Notes: generated by a model not told the origin, from the letters alone. Numbered from the stretch's first letter, positions 1 through 8,818 are shown. The stretch: 41,416 nucleotides of DNA from JAXMHQ01 sp046346665 (GCA_046346665.1 JAXMHQ010000040.1:1-41416); one strand, 5' to 3'. Translations and numbers: made by a program.

Positions 1-169
1 GGCTGCCTATCCGCTCGGAAGTCCAGAAAGTGCCTGTAAACAAAGGGCGGGAACGATGCCATCCCTAATTTTAACTACGGAAAAACACGGAGGCGGGAAA
101 GGGAACTCAAGGGGCGATTAATGGATCATTGGATTGTTGGATTCGGCCTCGTCCTCATCCTCGTGCTCG
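1..169. other. intergenic, no gene seen
   Basis: No coding region is supported here. The stretch is A+T-richer than the genes around it. It holds short low-complexity runs: TGGAT repeated with an 8-bp step at about 122-142 and a CTCGTC/CTCATC-type 6-bp run at about 147-169. A phrase at about 70-92 (TTTTAACTACGG followed by an A-rich CACGGA) resembles the arm sequence of the inverted-repeat element at 30.0 kb. This could be a decayed solo arm, which is inference. Confidence 0.5.
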
Positions 170-320
170 AAAAGTTAAATCGTTAAAAAAGTTAAAAAGT
201 TAAATGGTCCGTGCGCCAGAGCCTTTTTACGGGGGCTCGCGTCCCGGGCTATCGGCCATCGGTGCTCCGGACCGGCAATGGGCGGGCCAACTTTCAACTT
301 TCAACCTTCAACCTTCAACC
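170..320. repeat. tandem-array inverted arms, element A (imperfect)
   Basis: The left arm at 170-207 consists of GTTAAA-type units with irregular 8-9 bp spacing. The right arm at 287-320 is a clean heptamer array of CAACTTT and CAACCTT units. The reverse complement of the right arm (units of AAAGTTG/AAGGTTG) resembles the left arm only partly, so this is a weaker example of the inverted-arm plan seen elsewhere in the window. It ends 30 bp before the start codon of the next gene. Confidence 0.55.
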
Positions 321-350
321 GCTATCCTGCGCCGGTCGACTGAGTTCAAA

Positions 351-1052
351 ATGAAAATTGCGTTATTCGGGATTACCCAGATCAAGCCGGGCAAGCACAA
401 CTTGAAGGATCCGCGGTTTGACAAGGCGGACGAGTTGGTGGAAGCGGACAAGAAGACATTCGCGCAGGTGGACGTTGTGGGGGAGGAGGGGCTGGCGGAT
501 GCGGATTCGATTCTGACGACCGGTGGGGGGAAGATGGATTTGATTTTGAAGGACCTGGAATTTATCGAGACGCGGCTGGGGCGTGATCCGCAGCCGGCGG
601 AGCGGGCGGCGCTGGAGAAGCTGAAGGCGGCGCTGGAGTCGGAGCGGTTTGTATTCGAGGCGGGTTTGTCGGCGGAGGAGTTCGGGGCGTTGACGGCGCA
701 TGCGTTCACGACGGCGAAGCCGGTGACGGTGGCGTCGGACGAGGAGCTGGCGAAGCCGGAGGAGTTGCTGTTGCGGGCGTTTCGCGAGGCGGGGTACATT
801 TGTTTCCTGACGGTGGGCGGCAAGGAGAACCGGGCGTGGCCGATTCGGAAGGGCTTGACGGCGTGGGAGGCGGGCGGGGCGATTCACTCGGACATTCAGA
901 AGGGATTCATCCGGGCGGAGATCATCGCTTACGCGGATTTCGTGGAGGCGGGCGGTGAGACGCAGGCGAAGCGGGCGGGCAAGCAGCGGCTGGAGATGAA
1001 GCCGTACGTGATGCAGGACTACGACCTTGTGAATTTCCGGTTCAACAAGTAG
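351..1052 (+). CDS. YchF-like protein lacking GTPase motifs (TGS/DUF933 domain)
   Basis: The 233-residue product aligns with the YchF/Obg-like ATPase family but is about 130 residues shorter than the usual 363. Its C-terminal 85 residues (about 149-233) are a clear TGS/DUF933 domain: CFLTVGGKENRAW, GGAIHSDIQKGFIRAE, and the closing DYDLVNFRFN. Residues 62-78 (MDLILKDLEFIETRLGR) match the YchF helical arm, and LSAEEFGAL near 106-114 matches the segment that follows it. What is missing is the nucleotide-binding core. There is no GxxxxGKS P-loop after MKIALFG, no switch II DxxG and no NxxE specificity loop. The start at 351 is chosen because the family-like sequence begins there; the in-frame extension upstream reads through repeat DNA. 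It may be a ribosome- or partner-binding remnant without nucleotide hydrolysis (inference). The next gene begins 2 bp after the stop, so the two are probably cotranscribed. Confidence 0.85.
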   Translation: MKIALFGITQIKPGKHNLKDPRFDKADELVEADKKTFAQVDVVGEEGLADADSILTTGGGKMDLILKDLEFIETRLGRDPQPAERAALEKLKAALESERFVFEAGLSAEEFGALTAHAFTTAKPVTVASDEELAKPEELLLRAFREAGYICFLTVGGKENRAWPIRKGLTAWEAGGAIHSDIQKGFIRAEIIAYADFVEAGGETQAKRAGKQRLEMKPYVMQDYDLVNFRFNK

Positions 1053-1054
1053 CG

Positions 1055-3769
1055 ATGCGCCGGGCGCGACAATTCGTGCTGTGGCTGCTGGCCGGGCTGG
1101 TGCTGGCCGGCGCGCGGCTCGATGCGGCCGACAGCCGCGCGTTCAAGGCGGCGACGGACGCGATGCGGATGGAATCGTGGGATTACGCGGACGCGCGTTT
1201 CGGCGAATTCATCCAGAAGAATCCGAAATCGAGCCAGCTCCCGCAGGCGATTCTTTACCAGGCCCAGGCGCGTTATCATCTGAGGCAATTTCCATTTGCC
1301 CTCGAATTGCTTTCCACGAATGAAGCCCGGGCGGGGCGGCTGCAGGACCAGTATGTTTACTGGATGGGGCATTGTGAATTCCAGATGAGCAACTACGCGG
1401 CGGCGGCGGCGGCGTTTGGCCGGGCGGCGCGGGATTTTCCGGGGTCGACGAACCGGCTGGACGCGTGCGTGGCGCAGGCGACGGCGCTGGCGCGGCTGGG
1501 GGATTGGAAGGGGCTGCTGACCGAGTTGCAGGACACGAACGGGGTGTTTGCGGCGGCGGCGAAATTGAATCCCGAGGACCCGCTGGTCGTGCGCGGTTAT
1601 TTGCTGCAGGGGGAGGCGCAACTGGCGCAGAACCGGCCCGGGGATGTGGAGGCGACGCTGGGGTTGTTGAGCCAGGGCCGGCTGTCGCCGGAGCTGGGCT
1701 GGCGCAGGGAATATCTCAGGAGCCGCGCGCAACTGGCCGCGCGCCAGTACCAGGAAGCGCTCCAGACGACGACCAACCTGCTGATTTTAGCCGGCGTTTC
1801 GGCGCCCGGCACCAATGCTTCGGCGGGGTCGGAGCTGCTCGAGCCCGACGCGGCGATCCGCGCCGCGGTCCTGCTCCCGGTGTCGCGGGCGTTCCAGGCG
1901 GGTGTGCTGGAGCAGCTCGGCCGCCGCAGTGAAGCGATTGCAGTGTTTGAAGGCAACCTGGACACCAACGCGCCGGCGGAGCAACAGCGCCGGGCGTTGT
2001 GGAAGATCGCCGAGCTGCAGCTCGCGCAGGGAAATCCGGGCGAAGCCGTCGACACGCTCCGCGAATACCTGATTCGCTACCCGGACGCCGAGGCGGCGGA
2101 CACGGCGCTGCTGGCGATCGGGGAGCTGCAATTGAAGCAGGCGGTGGCGGCGAATCCGCCGTCGAGCAACCTGGTCCAGCAGGCGTCCACGCAATTCCGC
2201 ACGCTGGCGGAGCGTTTTCCCAACAGTCACTGGGCCGCCAAGGCGATGCTGAACCAGGGCTGGTGCCTGTGGCTGTCGGCGCAGCTGGACACCAATTCGG
2301 CGGCGATGCTGCGCGAAAGCGGGAGGGCTTTCGAGCAGGCCGCCCGGCAGCTCCCGTTGTCGTACGACCAGGCCGTGGCACTGTTCAAGGCCGCGGACGC
2401 CCGGTTCCTGCTCAAGGATTACGCGGCGGCGCTGACGAACTACCTGGCGGTGGCATCGCAATACGGAACCGTGCCGGAGGTGCAGTCGGAACTGCTGGAG
2501 CCCGCCCTGTACCAGGCCGTGCAATCCGCGCTGGACGCCGGCGACCTGGCGTCGGCCGTTGCGCCGATGCAGCGGCTGTTGCGGGAGTTTCCGGGAGGTT
2601 TTGCGGGGCCGCACTGTTTGCTGCTGGTGGGGCAGGGACTGGTGAGGGGGAGGGACCCGGCGGCGGCGCGGGCGTTGTATGCGGATTTTGAGTCGAAGCA
2701 CCCGACCAACGCCCTGCTGCCGGAGGTGCGGCTCGCGGTGGCGCGGAGTTACGAGGAGGAAAAGGACTGGACCAACGCCATCGCGCAATACGGCGACTGG
2801 GTGAGGCGTTTTACGAACCACGCCGAGCTGCCGGCCGCGGCGTTTGCGCTGGCGCTGGACTACTCGCGCGCCGGTCAATCGACCAACGCGCTCGCGGCCT
2901 TCACGGCGTTTGTCGATCGATTCCCCACCAACGCGCTCGCCCAGCAGGCGCAGTGGTGGGTTGGCGGATATTATTTCGGGCAGAATGAATTCGCGGCGGC
3001 GGAGAACCGTTACCAGTATCTTTACAAGACGACCAACTGGCCGCCGTCGGAACTGACGTTCCAGGCGCAGATGATGGCGGGGCGTGCGGCGATGGCGAGT
3101 TTGAATTATTCCGACGCGATCCGGGATTATTTCATGCCGCTGGCGAACAACACGAACTGTTCCGAGGCATTGCGGGACCAGGCGCTGTTCGCGTGGGCCG
3201 ACGCGCTGGTCATTCGTGATTCGACGAACAAGCCCTCCGACTACCAGGATGCGATCGAGGTGTTCCAGCGGATTGCGCATCCCGGTGTGGCGCCGAGCAA
3301 CTCGATCATGGCGGCGGCCTGCGGGGGCCTGGCGGATTGCTACCTGCAACTGGCCGTGTCGAATCCGCCGGCGTATCTCCTGGCGAAGACGAACTTTCAG
3401 ATCGTGATCGATTCCCCGTCCGCGACTGTCGCGGCGCGCAGCCAGGCGGGCGTCGGGCTTGGCCGCGTTGCCGAGGCCCTGGCCGCGCTCGCTCCGCCCG
3501 ACCAGCGCGAGGAACTCCTGAAGGAGGCGCAGGAGGATTACCTGGACGTTTTCCTGGGCAGAAAATTTCTCCTCGACGGGGAGCAGCCCGATCTGTTCTG
3601 GACGCGCGAAGCCGGATTGAAAGCCGCGGCCCTGGCGGAAAAGCGGCGCGAATGGAAATCGGCCGTGGCGATTTACGAGCGGCTGGCGGAATGGTTCCCG
3701 TCGATGAAGCCGCTGCTGGAACCGCGCATTTTGAGAAATCGCAAGGCGGAGGAGAGCGCGGCGAAGTAG
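1055..3769 (+). CDS. secreted tetratricopeptide-repeat protein
   Basis: The 904-residue product begins with a signal peptide (basic MRRAR, then a leucine/alanine-rich core ending LDAADS). The rest is almost wholly helical with repeated TPR/Sel1-type pairs, for example AILYQAQARYHL, AALWKIAELQLAQGNPGEAVDTLREYLIRYPD, and later FALALDYSRAGQSTNALAAFTAFVDRFP. This spacing is typical of periplasmic TPR scaffolds of the BamD/YbgF/outer-membrane assembly kind. No catalytic domain is visible. It starts only 2 bp after the YchF-like gene, so the pair looks like an operon. The exact role is unknown; envelope protein assembly or a binding scaffold is the likeliest guess. It ends in a repeat element shared with the convergent kinase gene. 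Confidence 0.85.
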   Translation: MRRARQFVLWLLAGLVLAGARLDAADSRAFKAATDAMRMESWDYADARFGEFIQKNPKSSQLPQAILYQAQARYHLRQFPFALELLSTNEARAGRLQDQYVYWMGHCEFQMSNYAAAAAAFGRAARDFPGSTNRLDACVAQATALARLGDWKGLLTELQDTNGVFAAAAKLNPEDPLVVRGYLLQGEAQLAQNRPGDVEATLGLLSQGRLSPELGWRREYLRSRAQLAARQYQEALQTTTNLLILAGVSAPGTNASAGSELLEPDAAIRAAVLLPVSRAFQAGVLEQLGRRSEAIAVFEGNLDTNAPAEQQRRALWKIAELQLAQGNPGEAVDTLREYLIRYPDAEAADTALLAIGELQLKQAVAANPPSSNLVQQASTQFRTLAERFPNSHWAAKAMLNQGWCLWLSAQLDTNSAAMLRESGRAFEQAARQLPLSYDQAVALFKAADARFLLKDYAAALTNYLAVASQYGTVPEVQSELLEPALYQAVQSALDAGDLASAVAPMQRLLREFPGGFAGPHCLLLVGQGLVRGRDPAAARALYADFESKHPTNALLPEVRLAVARSYEEEKDWTNAIAQYGDWVRRFTNHAELPAAAFALALDYSRAGQSTNALAAFTAFVDRFPTNALAQQAQWWVGGYYFGQNEFAAAENRYQYLYKTTNWPPSELTFQAQMMAGRAAMASLNYSDAIRDYFMPLANNTNCSEALRDQALFAWADALVIRDSTNKPSDYQDAIEVFQRIAHPGVAPSNSIMAAACGGLADCYLQLAVSNPPAYLLAKTNFQIVIDSPSATVAARSQAGVGLGRVAEALAALAPPDQREELLKEAQEDYLDVFLGRKFLLDGEQPDLFWTREAGLKAAALAEKRREWKSAVAIYERLAEWFPSMKPLLEPRILRNRKAEESAAK

Positions 3770-3772
3770 AAC

Positions 3773-3861
3773 GAGAGTCGAGGGCCTGGCCTTCGGGCGT
3801 TCGGTGGTTTCGCAAATCCGCAGGTCAGGCCTTCGCTTCTCGACTTTCGATTTTCGACTCC
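3773..3861. repeat. inverted-arm heptamer element B between convergent genes
   Basis: The left arm (about 3773-3795, AGTCGAGGGCCTGGCC) and right arm (about 3821-3861) are partly complementary around the shared AGTCGAG...GGCCTG. The right arm contains three exact-phase heptamers, TCGACTT-TCGATTT-TCGACTC, at 3840-3860. The right arm is also coding: read on the minus strand it supplies the last eleven or so residues and the stop codon of the kinase gene at 3825. The element may fold as a bidirectional 3'-end hairpin. Confidence 0.7.
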
Positions 3862-6800
3862 AACTGCGGTGCGACGGGCAATTCGAGCGTGAAGGTGGCG
3901 CCGCAGTTGACGCCGTCGCTCGCGACGCTCAGGGAGCCGCCCATTTCGCGCGCGGCGAGCGCCCCGCTGTGCAGGCCGAATCCGTGCCCTTGTTTGCGGG
4001 TGGTGAATCCGTGGCCGAAGATGCGGGTGAGATTTTCGTGGGGGATGCCGATGCCGTTGTCGGCGACCTGGATGAGGATGGTTTTGGGGTTTTGCTGGAG
4101 GATGCGGAGGGTGATGGCGCGGTGGTGGGATGGGGATTCCTCGCAGGCGCGGACGGCGTTTTGGAGGAGGTTGACGAGGATTTGGATGACGCGGTGGCGG
4201 TCGAGGGTGGCGGGGGGCACCGGGGAGAACTCGCGGATGATGACGATATGGCGCCGTTCGCAGCCGGCCATGTGCATGCGGAGGGCGTCCTCGGCGAGGG
4301 CGGACACATCCACCTCCTCGGTGACGCCCGAGACGCGGGCGTAGCTTTGCTGCATGGCGACGATTTCCTTGATGTGCTCGACGTTGCGGCCGAGGTGATT
4401 CAGCTCGCCCAGCACCTGTTCGTGTTCGGTGGTGAGGTGTTCGATGAGCCTGTCGAGGTAACCGACGAGCTGTTTGCCGCGGCGATCGTGCGTGAGGAAG
4501 CCGGCGAGGTCGTCCTGGTGTTCGTGGAGCAGGGCCTGCACACGGCCGAGGTTGGCGAGGCCGGACTGCTTGATTTTTTGTTCGACCAGTCCGGCGGAGA
4601 CGTTGACGCTGTTGAGGACGTTGCCGACGTTGTGGAGAACGCTGGTGGCCACTTCGGCCATGCCGGCCAGGCGCGAGGCCTTCAGCAGCTCGCGGTGATT
4701 GCTCTCCAGCTCGGCGGTTCGCTCCGCGACCTTCGATTCGAGGAGCTCATTCATCTCCTGCAGGCGCCGGTGGTTTCGCCGGAGCACCCGGACCCGCCAG
4801 AGATAGATGCCGGCCGCCCCGGCCACCGTCAGCAGGATGACCGCCGGCAGGAACCAGCGTTCCTGGTAAAATCGCGGCAGGAGCTGAAGCTGCAGACCCT
4901 CTTCCACCGCGCCCCAGAATCCGTCGGCATTGCATGCCTGGACGCGGAACCGGTAGCGGCCGGGCTTCAGGTTGGTGTAAAAAGCCGAACGACGCGTCCC
5001 GGCATCGACCCAGTCGGCGTCGTAACCCTCGAGCTGGTAGCGGAACTGAACGCGGTGCGGCGCCACGTATCCGGCGGCGGTGTATTCAATTTCCAGTTCC
5101 CCGCTGTCGCGCGGGGGCATGGTGACGGTGCGCGAGGCCTGCTCCCGGCCGTTGACGCGGACGCGGGTGATATGGGCGGGAGGCGCGACCCGGTTCACGG
5201 GCAGATGGGCCGAATCCATCATCACCACGCCTTCCGGGTTCGGGAACCAAACCCGGCCGTCCGCCGTCCGGCAACCCGCGCCGTACTCCACCTCCGTCAA
5301 GTCCGCCATCTTGACCGAATCGGGCCCGTCGAATCCCTGGCATTCGACCCGGGCCGCTTTGCCGTCGGCGAAATCGTTCAGGTTTCGCCGGGTGGCCCGG
5401 AAGATTCCGTGGGTGGAGTTCATCCAGTACCACGTGGCATCCGGAATGAATGCGGCGGCGGTCATGTCGAACAACCCGTCTTCGCGTGTGATGTTTTTGA
5501 TTTTGTCATCCTTGATTCGGGCGATGGCGGTGGGCATGCCGACCCACAAGGCGCCATCAGGTTCTTCGTGGACCCAGCGCGCCTCCTGGCTGGCAAGGCC
5601 GTCCTGGGTTCCCCATTGCCGCCACCGGCCGTCCTTGATGCGGAACACGCCATTGACCGTCGCGGCGAGGATGGCGCCGTCCCTGCAGGGCGCGAGGCTG
5701 CGGATCCAGTAGAGCGGGGGCGGCTTGTCCCGGTAGACAAAGGGAACCAGTTTTTCGCGGCCGACGCGGAACAAATCGCCGCCGACTGCGGCGACCACGC
5801 CTTCGTTGTCCTCGACGAGCGCTGTGGGCCAGGTTGATTCACTGTGGCAGGCGATGACTTTGCCGCCGGAGAGCACGGCAATATCCATCGCACCGCCGAC
5901 GACGTAAAGGTTGCCGTCGCGCGCTTCGTGGACGAGTTTGCAGTAGGGGCTTCGGAGCCCGGATTCGAGGCCGATGTTCCAAAGGTTGGTGCCATCCATG
6001 TAGCAGAGGCCCTGGCTGCTGGCGATCCAGAGTCCGCCGCTGGCGGCGGCGCAGACGTCGTGGCACATGCCGCTGACGATGCCTTCGCGGTAGGTGAACG
6101 TCGGCAGTTTGACGTCGCTGAACTGGGTCAGCCCGTTGCGTGTTCCCACCCATAAACTGCCTTCGTTATCTTCGAACAACGCCGTGACCGTGTCGTCGGC
6201 GAGGCCGTCGGCCTTTCGGAACGAGGTGAATTGCCCGTCCTTGCAGCGCCACAATCCCTCGCCGGTCGTTCCCACCCAGAGCACGCCGTGCCGGTCCACA
6301 ATCACCACCTTGGCCTCGACATGCGAGATATCCAGCTCCTGCTCCTTGAGGGAAGCGTCATATCGGCAGAGTCCGACCTGCGTCGCCACCCAGAGCCCGC
6401 CCGAGGGGTCGAGCGCCAGGTCATTCACCTTGGTGTTGGCTGGGAGCAGGCTGGCGAGCGACTCCATCCGGGACCCGTTCCAGCGAAAGATCCCGTTCGC
6501 GGCGGTGCCGGCCCAGATGTTGCCCTGTCGATCCTCCTCCAGCGTGAACGCCATGGGGGCCTCGTTGAATTCCTGGGCCACCGGGGAGGAAGGAGTGCGG
6601 CGGCGGATCCCGGCGCCTGTGCCGACCCAGAGCGTGCCGTCGGAGGCCTCGCGCACCGAAGTGACGCCCATCCAGAACTTCACCCACGTTTCCTTTTCGT
6701 AGGAATGAAATCCATCCCCTTCGCGGTAGCTGCCAAAGCTGCCGTCCCGCAGTCCGAACCAGAGGCAGCCGTCGCGCCCGGCATCGAGCGCCACGATGTA

Positions 6801-7079
6801 CTTGCTGCGAAACTGGTTTTCATCCGGCAAATCCAGGGCGGTGAACTGGATGCCGTCGAACCGCACCAAACCCATCGAGGTGCCGAGCCAGAGGTATCCA
6901 TCCCGGGTTTGCGTGATGCAGCCAATGCTGTTTGCCGGCAGCCCGTTGTTCCGGTTCCAGCTCTGATAACTGTACTGCCAGAGCGTCCGGGCCGGATCCA
7001 GGGCCGTGGCGGCGCGGGGAATGGCCAGCAGGACGAGCGTCGCCGCAAGGCTGCTGATTGTGGAGACTCGGAGATTCAC
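3825..7079 (-). CDS. periplasmic beta-propeller sensor histidine kinase (orphan)
   Basis: From the GTG at 7079 the product has 1084 residues. It opens with a signal peptide (MNLRVSTISSLAATLVLLAI...ATA). Residues about 40-630 are Reg_prop propeller repeats (GLPANSIGCITQTRDGYLWLGTSMGLVRFDG and many LWVGT units). A YYY domain follows (about 640-725, FRYQLEGYDADWVDAGTRRSAFYTNLKPGRYRFRVQA), then a membrane helix (742-763) and a coiled coil. The phospho-acceptor segment is VLHNVGNVLNSVNVSA with His near 816, and the ATPase has NLLQNAVRA, ADNGIGIP and GHGFGLHSGALAA. This acceptor type differs from the HisKA_3 kinases at 12.8 and 26.2 kb. An ATG at 7217 is in frame, but using it would leave only 20 bp to the divergent gene, so the GTG before the signal peptide is preferred. 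No response regulator is adjacent. Confidence 0.88.
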   Translation of the reverse strand: MNLRVSTISSLAATLVLLAIPRAATALDPARTLWQYSYQSWNRNNGLPANSIGCITQTRDGYLWLGTSMGLVRFDGIQFTALDLPDENQFRSKYIVALDAGRDGCLWFGLRDGSFGSYREGDGFHSYEKETWVKFWMGVTSVREASDGTLWVGTGAGIRRRTPSSPVAQEFNEAPMAFTLEEDRQGNIWAGTAANGIFRWNGSRMESLASLLPANTKVNDLALDPSGGLWVATQVGLCRYDASLKEQELDISHVEAKVVIVDRHGVLWVGTTGEGLWRCKDGQFTSFRKADGLADDTVTALFEDNEGSLWVGTRNGLTQFSDVKLPTFTYREGIVSGMCHDVCAAASGGLWIASSQGLCYMDGTNLWNIGLESGLRSPYCKLVHEARDGNLYVVGGAMDIAVLSGGKVIACHSESTWPTALVEDNEGVVAAVGGDLFRVGREKLVPFVYRDKPPPLYWIRSLAPCRDGAILAATVNGVFRIKDGRWRQWGTQDGLASQEARWVHEEPDGALWVGMPTAIARIKDDKIKNITREDGLFDMTAAAFIPDATWYWMNSTHGIFRATRRNLNDFADGKAARVECQGFDGPDSVKMADLTEVEYGAGCRTADGRVWFPNPEGVVMMDSAHLPVNRVAPPAHITRVRVNGREQASRTVTMPPRDSGELEIEYTAAGYVAPHRVQFRYQLEGYDADWVDAGTRRSAFYTNLKPGRYRFRVQACNADGFWGAVEEGLQLQLLPRFYQERWFLPAVILLTVAGAAGIYLWRVRVLRRNHRRLQEMNELLESKVAERTAELESNHRELLKASRLAGMAEVATSVLHNVGNVLNSVNVSAGLVEQKIKQSGLANLGRVQALLHEHQDDLAGFLTHDRRGKQLVGYLDRLIEHLTTEHEQVLGELNHLGRNVEHIKEIVAMQQSYARVSGVTEEVDVSALAEDALRMHMAGCERRHIVIIREFSPVPPATLDRHRVIQILVNLLQNAVRACEESPSHHRAITLRILQQNPKTILIQVADNGIGIPHENLTRIFGHGFTTRKQGHGFGLHSGALAAREMGGSLSVASDGVNCGATFTLELPVAPQLESKIESREAKA

Positions 7080-7236
7080 GTTAATGCGCCATCCATTAAT
7101 CGGTGAGAAGGTCCCTGTGATTAAGGGAAAATGGCGGCCGAGCCCCGGCGTCTTCGCGCTTGCATGCCCGCTCGAATTGGAGCCTAATTGCCCTGTGTTC
7201 ACGCGGGTCAAAACCATTACTCACAAAGGATTCCGA

Positions 7237-7935
7237 ATGAAAGCGCCCAGCCTGTTCGTCGCCGCCGTTTCCATCGCCGCCTCCGTCCTGGCGGCGGATC
7301 CCAGTCCGAAAGACGCCGTGACCGCCGCGGCGCACAAGCTCGGGGATCAGCCGAATTACACCTGGAAAACGACGGTGGAAGTGCCGCCCGATGCCCAGTA
7401 CCGGCCGGGGCCGACCGACGGGCAGACGGAGAAGGGCGGATTCACGTGGGTGAAAACGGCGATGCGCGACAATTCGATCGAGATTGTCCTGAAAGGCGAC
7501 AAGGCGGCGGTGACGAATCCCGACGGCGGATGGCAGTCCGTTTCCGAGCTCGACCCGGGAGACATGCCGGGCCGGTTCCTGGTCCCGATGATCCGCAATT
7601 TCAAGACGCCCGCGGAGCAGGCGGCGGAGATGGCCGGACAGACGAAGGAATTAAAAAAGGACGGCGACGTGATTTCGGGCGACCTGACTGAAGACGGGGC
7701 GAAGGCGCAGTTGCTTCGGCGGCGCGGTGGCGACGCGACTGTAGCCGACGCGAAGGGCTCCATTAAATTCTGGATCAAGGACGGCGTGCTTGTGAAATAC
7801 GAATTCAAAGTCAGCGGCAAAGTGAACTTTAATGGGAACGAACGCGACGTGGAGCGGACCACGACCGTGGAGATCAAGGACGTGGGCACCACGAAGCTGA
7901 GCGTCCCGGAAGACGCGAAGAAAAAGCTGGCCTGA
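7237..7935 (+). CDS. secreted protein of unknown function
   Basis: The 232-residue product has a clear signal peptide (MKAPSLFVAAVSIAASVLAADP). AAAGGA lies at a good ribosome-binding distance before the ATG (the sequence reads CACAAAGGATTCCGAATG). The mature part is rich in beta-type segments and charged residues: NYTWKTTVEVP, GGFTWVKTAMRDNSIEIVLKGDKAAV, SIKFWIKDGVLVKYEFKVSG, TTTVEIKDVGTTKLSVPEDAKKKL. That pattern suggests a LolA/LppX-like open barrel, but no motif confirms it. It is transcribed divergently from the orphan propeller kinase, so the two could share control. No firm function is proposed. Confidence 0.8.
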   Translation: MKAPSLFVAAVSIAASVLAADPSPKDAVTAAAHKLGDQPNYTWKTTVEVPPDAQYRPGPTDGQTEKGGFTWVKTAMRDNSIEIVLKGDKAAVTNPDGGWQSVSELDPGDMPGRFLVPMIRNFKTPAEQAAEMAGQTKELKKDGDVISGDLTEDGAKAQLLRRRGGDATVADAKGSIKFWIKDGVLVKYEFKVSGKVNFNGNERDVERTTTVEIKDVGTTKLSVPEDAKKKLA

Positions 7936-7989
7936 GCGAATCAGGCCGGCCGGAATGCACGGCGGGAAACCGGTACGCTTTGCCCGGGG

Positions 7990-8424
7990 TCAGGGCATGG
8001 TTCCAGGGTTCCGTTTGAACAGGTAATTGCGCGTGCCCGGCGCGCCGAATGTGGCCGGCGCGTTGGTGTCGCCGGGAGGATTGGCGCAGACGGTCAGCGA
8101 GTTCGCCTCGTATTTGTAAATCACGTTGAGGGGTTTGCCGACATCGCCCGGCGAAGGGGCCTGCGTGATCGATACCAGAAGCTGTTTGGGCTGGGTATCC
8201 TGGCGGAGCGTGAACGTGCCCTTGAACCAATCCGTCGAGGTCGAACCCGAGTAGGATATTTGATTGTCGGTGACCAGCATCCGGCAAACGGATTCCGTGG
8301 ATCCACCAAGTTCAAACCCGGACCATCCGCCCTGGAGGGCAGCCTGGTCGGACTTGTAAAGACTGGAGCACCCGGCCGCGAGGAACGCGACCGCCGACAG
8401 GAAGGAGAGGGCACGATTCTTCAT
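7990..8424 (-). CDS. small lipoprotein, TIGR03067-like
   Basis: The 144-residue product starts with a lipoprotein signal (MKNRALSFLSAVAFLAAGC; lipobox LAAGC, Cys19). The mature part begins ALQGGWSGFELGG and later has IYKYEANSLTVCANPPGDTNAPATFGA. These match the general pattern of the TIGR03067 family of Planctomycetota and Verrucomicrobiota: an LQGTW-type opening and a YxxxGDTLTxCxxP-type segment. It is convergent with the secreted protein at 7237. The family has no established function. The protein is likely anchored in the outer or inner membrane facing the periplasm. Confidence 0.78.
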   Translation of the reverse strand: MKNRALSFLSAVAFLAAGCSSLYKSDQAALQGGWSGFELGGSTESVCRMLVTDNQISYSGSTSTDWFKGTFTLRQDTQPKQLLVSITQAPSPGDVGKPLNVIYKYEANSLTVCANPPGDTNAPATFGAPGTRNYLFKRNPGTMP

Positions 8425-8481
8425 GCGCGTATTGGACTACGCGGCGGCCGGTTTGTCACGCACACAATGGCCGGTGGGTAA

Positions 8482-8694
8482 TGCGGAGTGCGGAGTGCGG
8501 AGTGCGGAGTGCGGAATCCTGCGGTTCGCCTTGATCCCTTTTAGCAGCCGACGTCAGGAGGCTCACGCCTTCCCGCGTTTCCGAACAGTTAGAGCCGCGT
8601 AAAACGTGGCAAGCCTGCTTACGTCGGCTTCTACAAATAAGGATAAGAGCGGCCGCCAGGATTCCGCACTCCGCATTCCGCACTCCGCACTCGG
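8482..8694 (+). repeat. inverted-arm heptamer element C (copy 1 of a 180-213 bp family)
   Basis: The left arm at 8482-8521 is five heptamers (TGCGGAG four times, then TGCGGAA) running into TCCTG. The right arm at 8656-8694 is the complementary array, CCAGGATTCCGCACTCCGC and so on. Nested inside is a second inverted pair: AGCCGACGTCAGG at 8546-8558 against CCTGCTTACGTCGGCT at 8614-8629. The core shares long blocks (GGAGGCTCACGC, GTTAGAGCC, ACGTCGGCT) with the element at 23.55 kb in the reverse orientation. It fills most of the 394-bp gap between divergent genes. Open frames across it are repeat-derived and are not called as genes. Confidence 0.9.
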
Positions 8695-8700
8695 CAACGG

Positions 8701-8734
8701 CCCTGTCCCCTTTTCATGCGACTTTCGGGAAAGG
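8701..8734 (-). repeat. hairpin + AGTCGCATGAA box, copy K1
   Basis: On the minus strand a small hairpin (CTTTCCCGAAAG) runs straight into AGTCGCATGAAAAGGGGACA (8704-8723). The same 20 bases recur exactly at 22428-22447, and near-copies lie at 16508-16527 and 23491-23510. It sits in a divergent intergenic region just beyond element C. It resembles a REP-type palindrome, but a regulatory or small-RNA role is not excluded. Confidence 0.75.
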
Positions 8735-8818
8735 AGGGTTCCCCATTAGATTGGCAGCGTCAGTGATGCTCCCGTTTGCGCAGCGCTGATAAGAATCGGC
8801 CCAGAAACTGTTGATCCC

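Noticed and set aside
3804..5837. Plus-strand open frame opposite the orphan kinase
   Set aside because: It lies wholly antisense to the propeller kinase, with a low-complexity Gly/Asp/Val-rich product typical of a shadow frame.
8482..8521. Heptamer arms as a CRISPR-like array
   Set aside because: The units are directly adjacent with no spacers and are mirrored on the other side; no cas gene is present.
8456..8683. Short minus-strand frame over element C
   Set aside because: It translates the heptamer arms themselves (NAE... and ...SALRTPHSALR), so it is repeat-derived.
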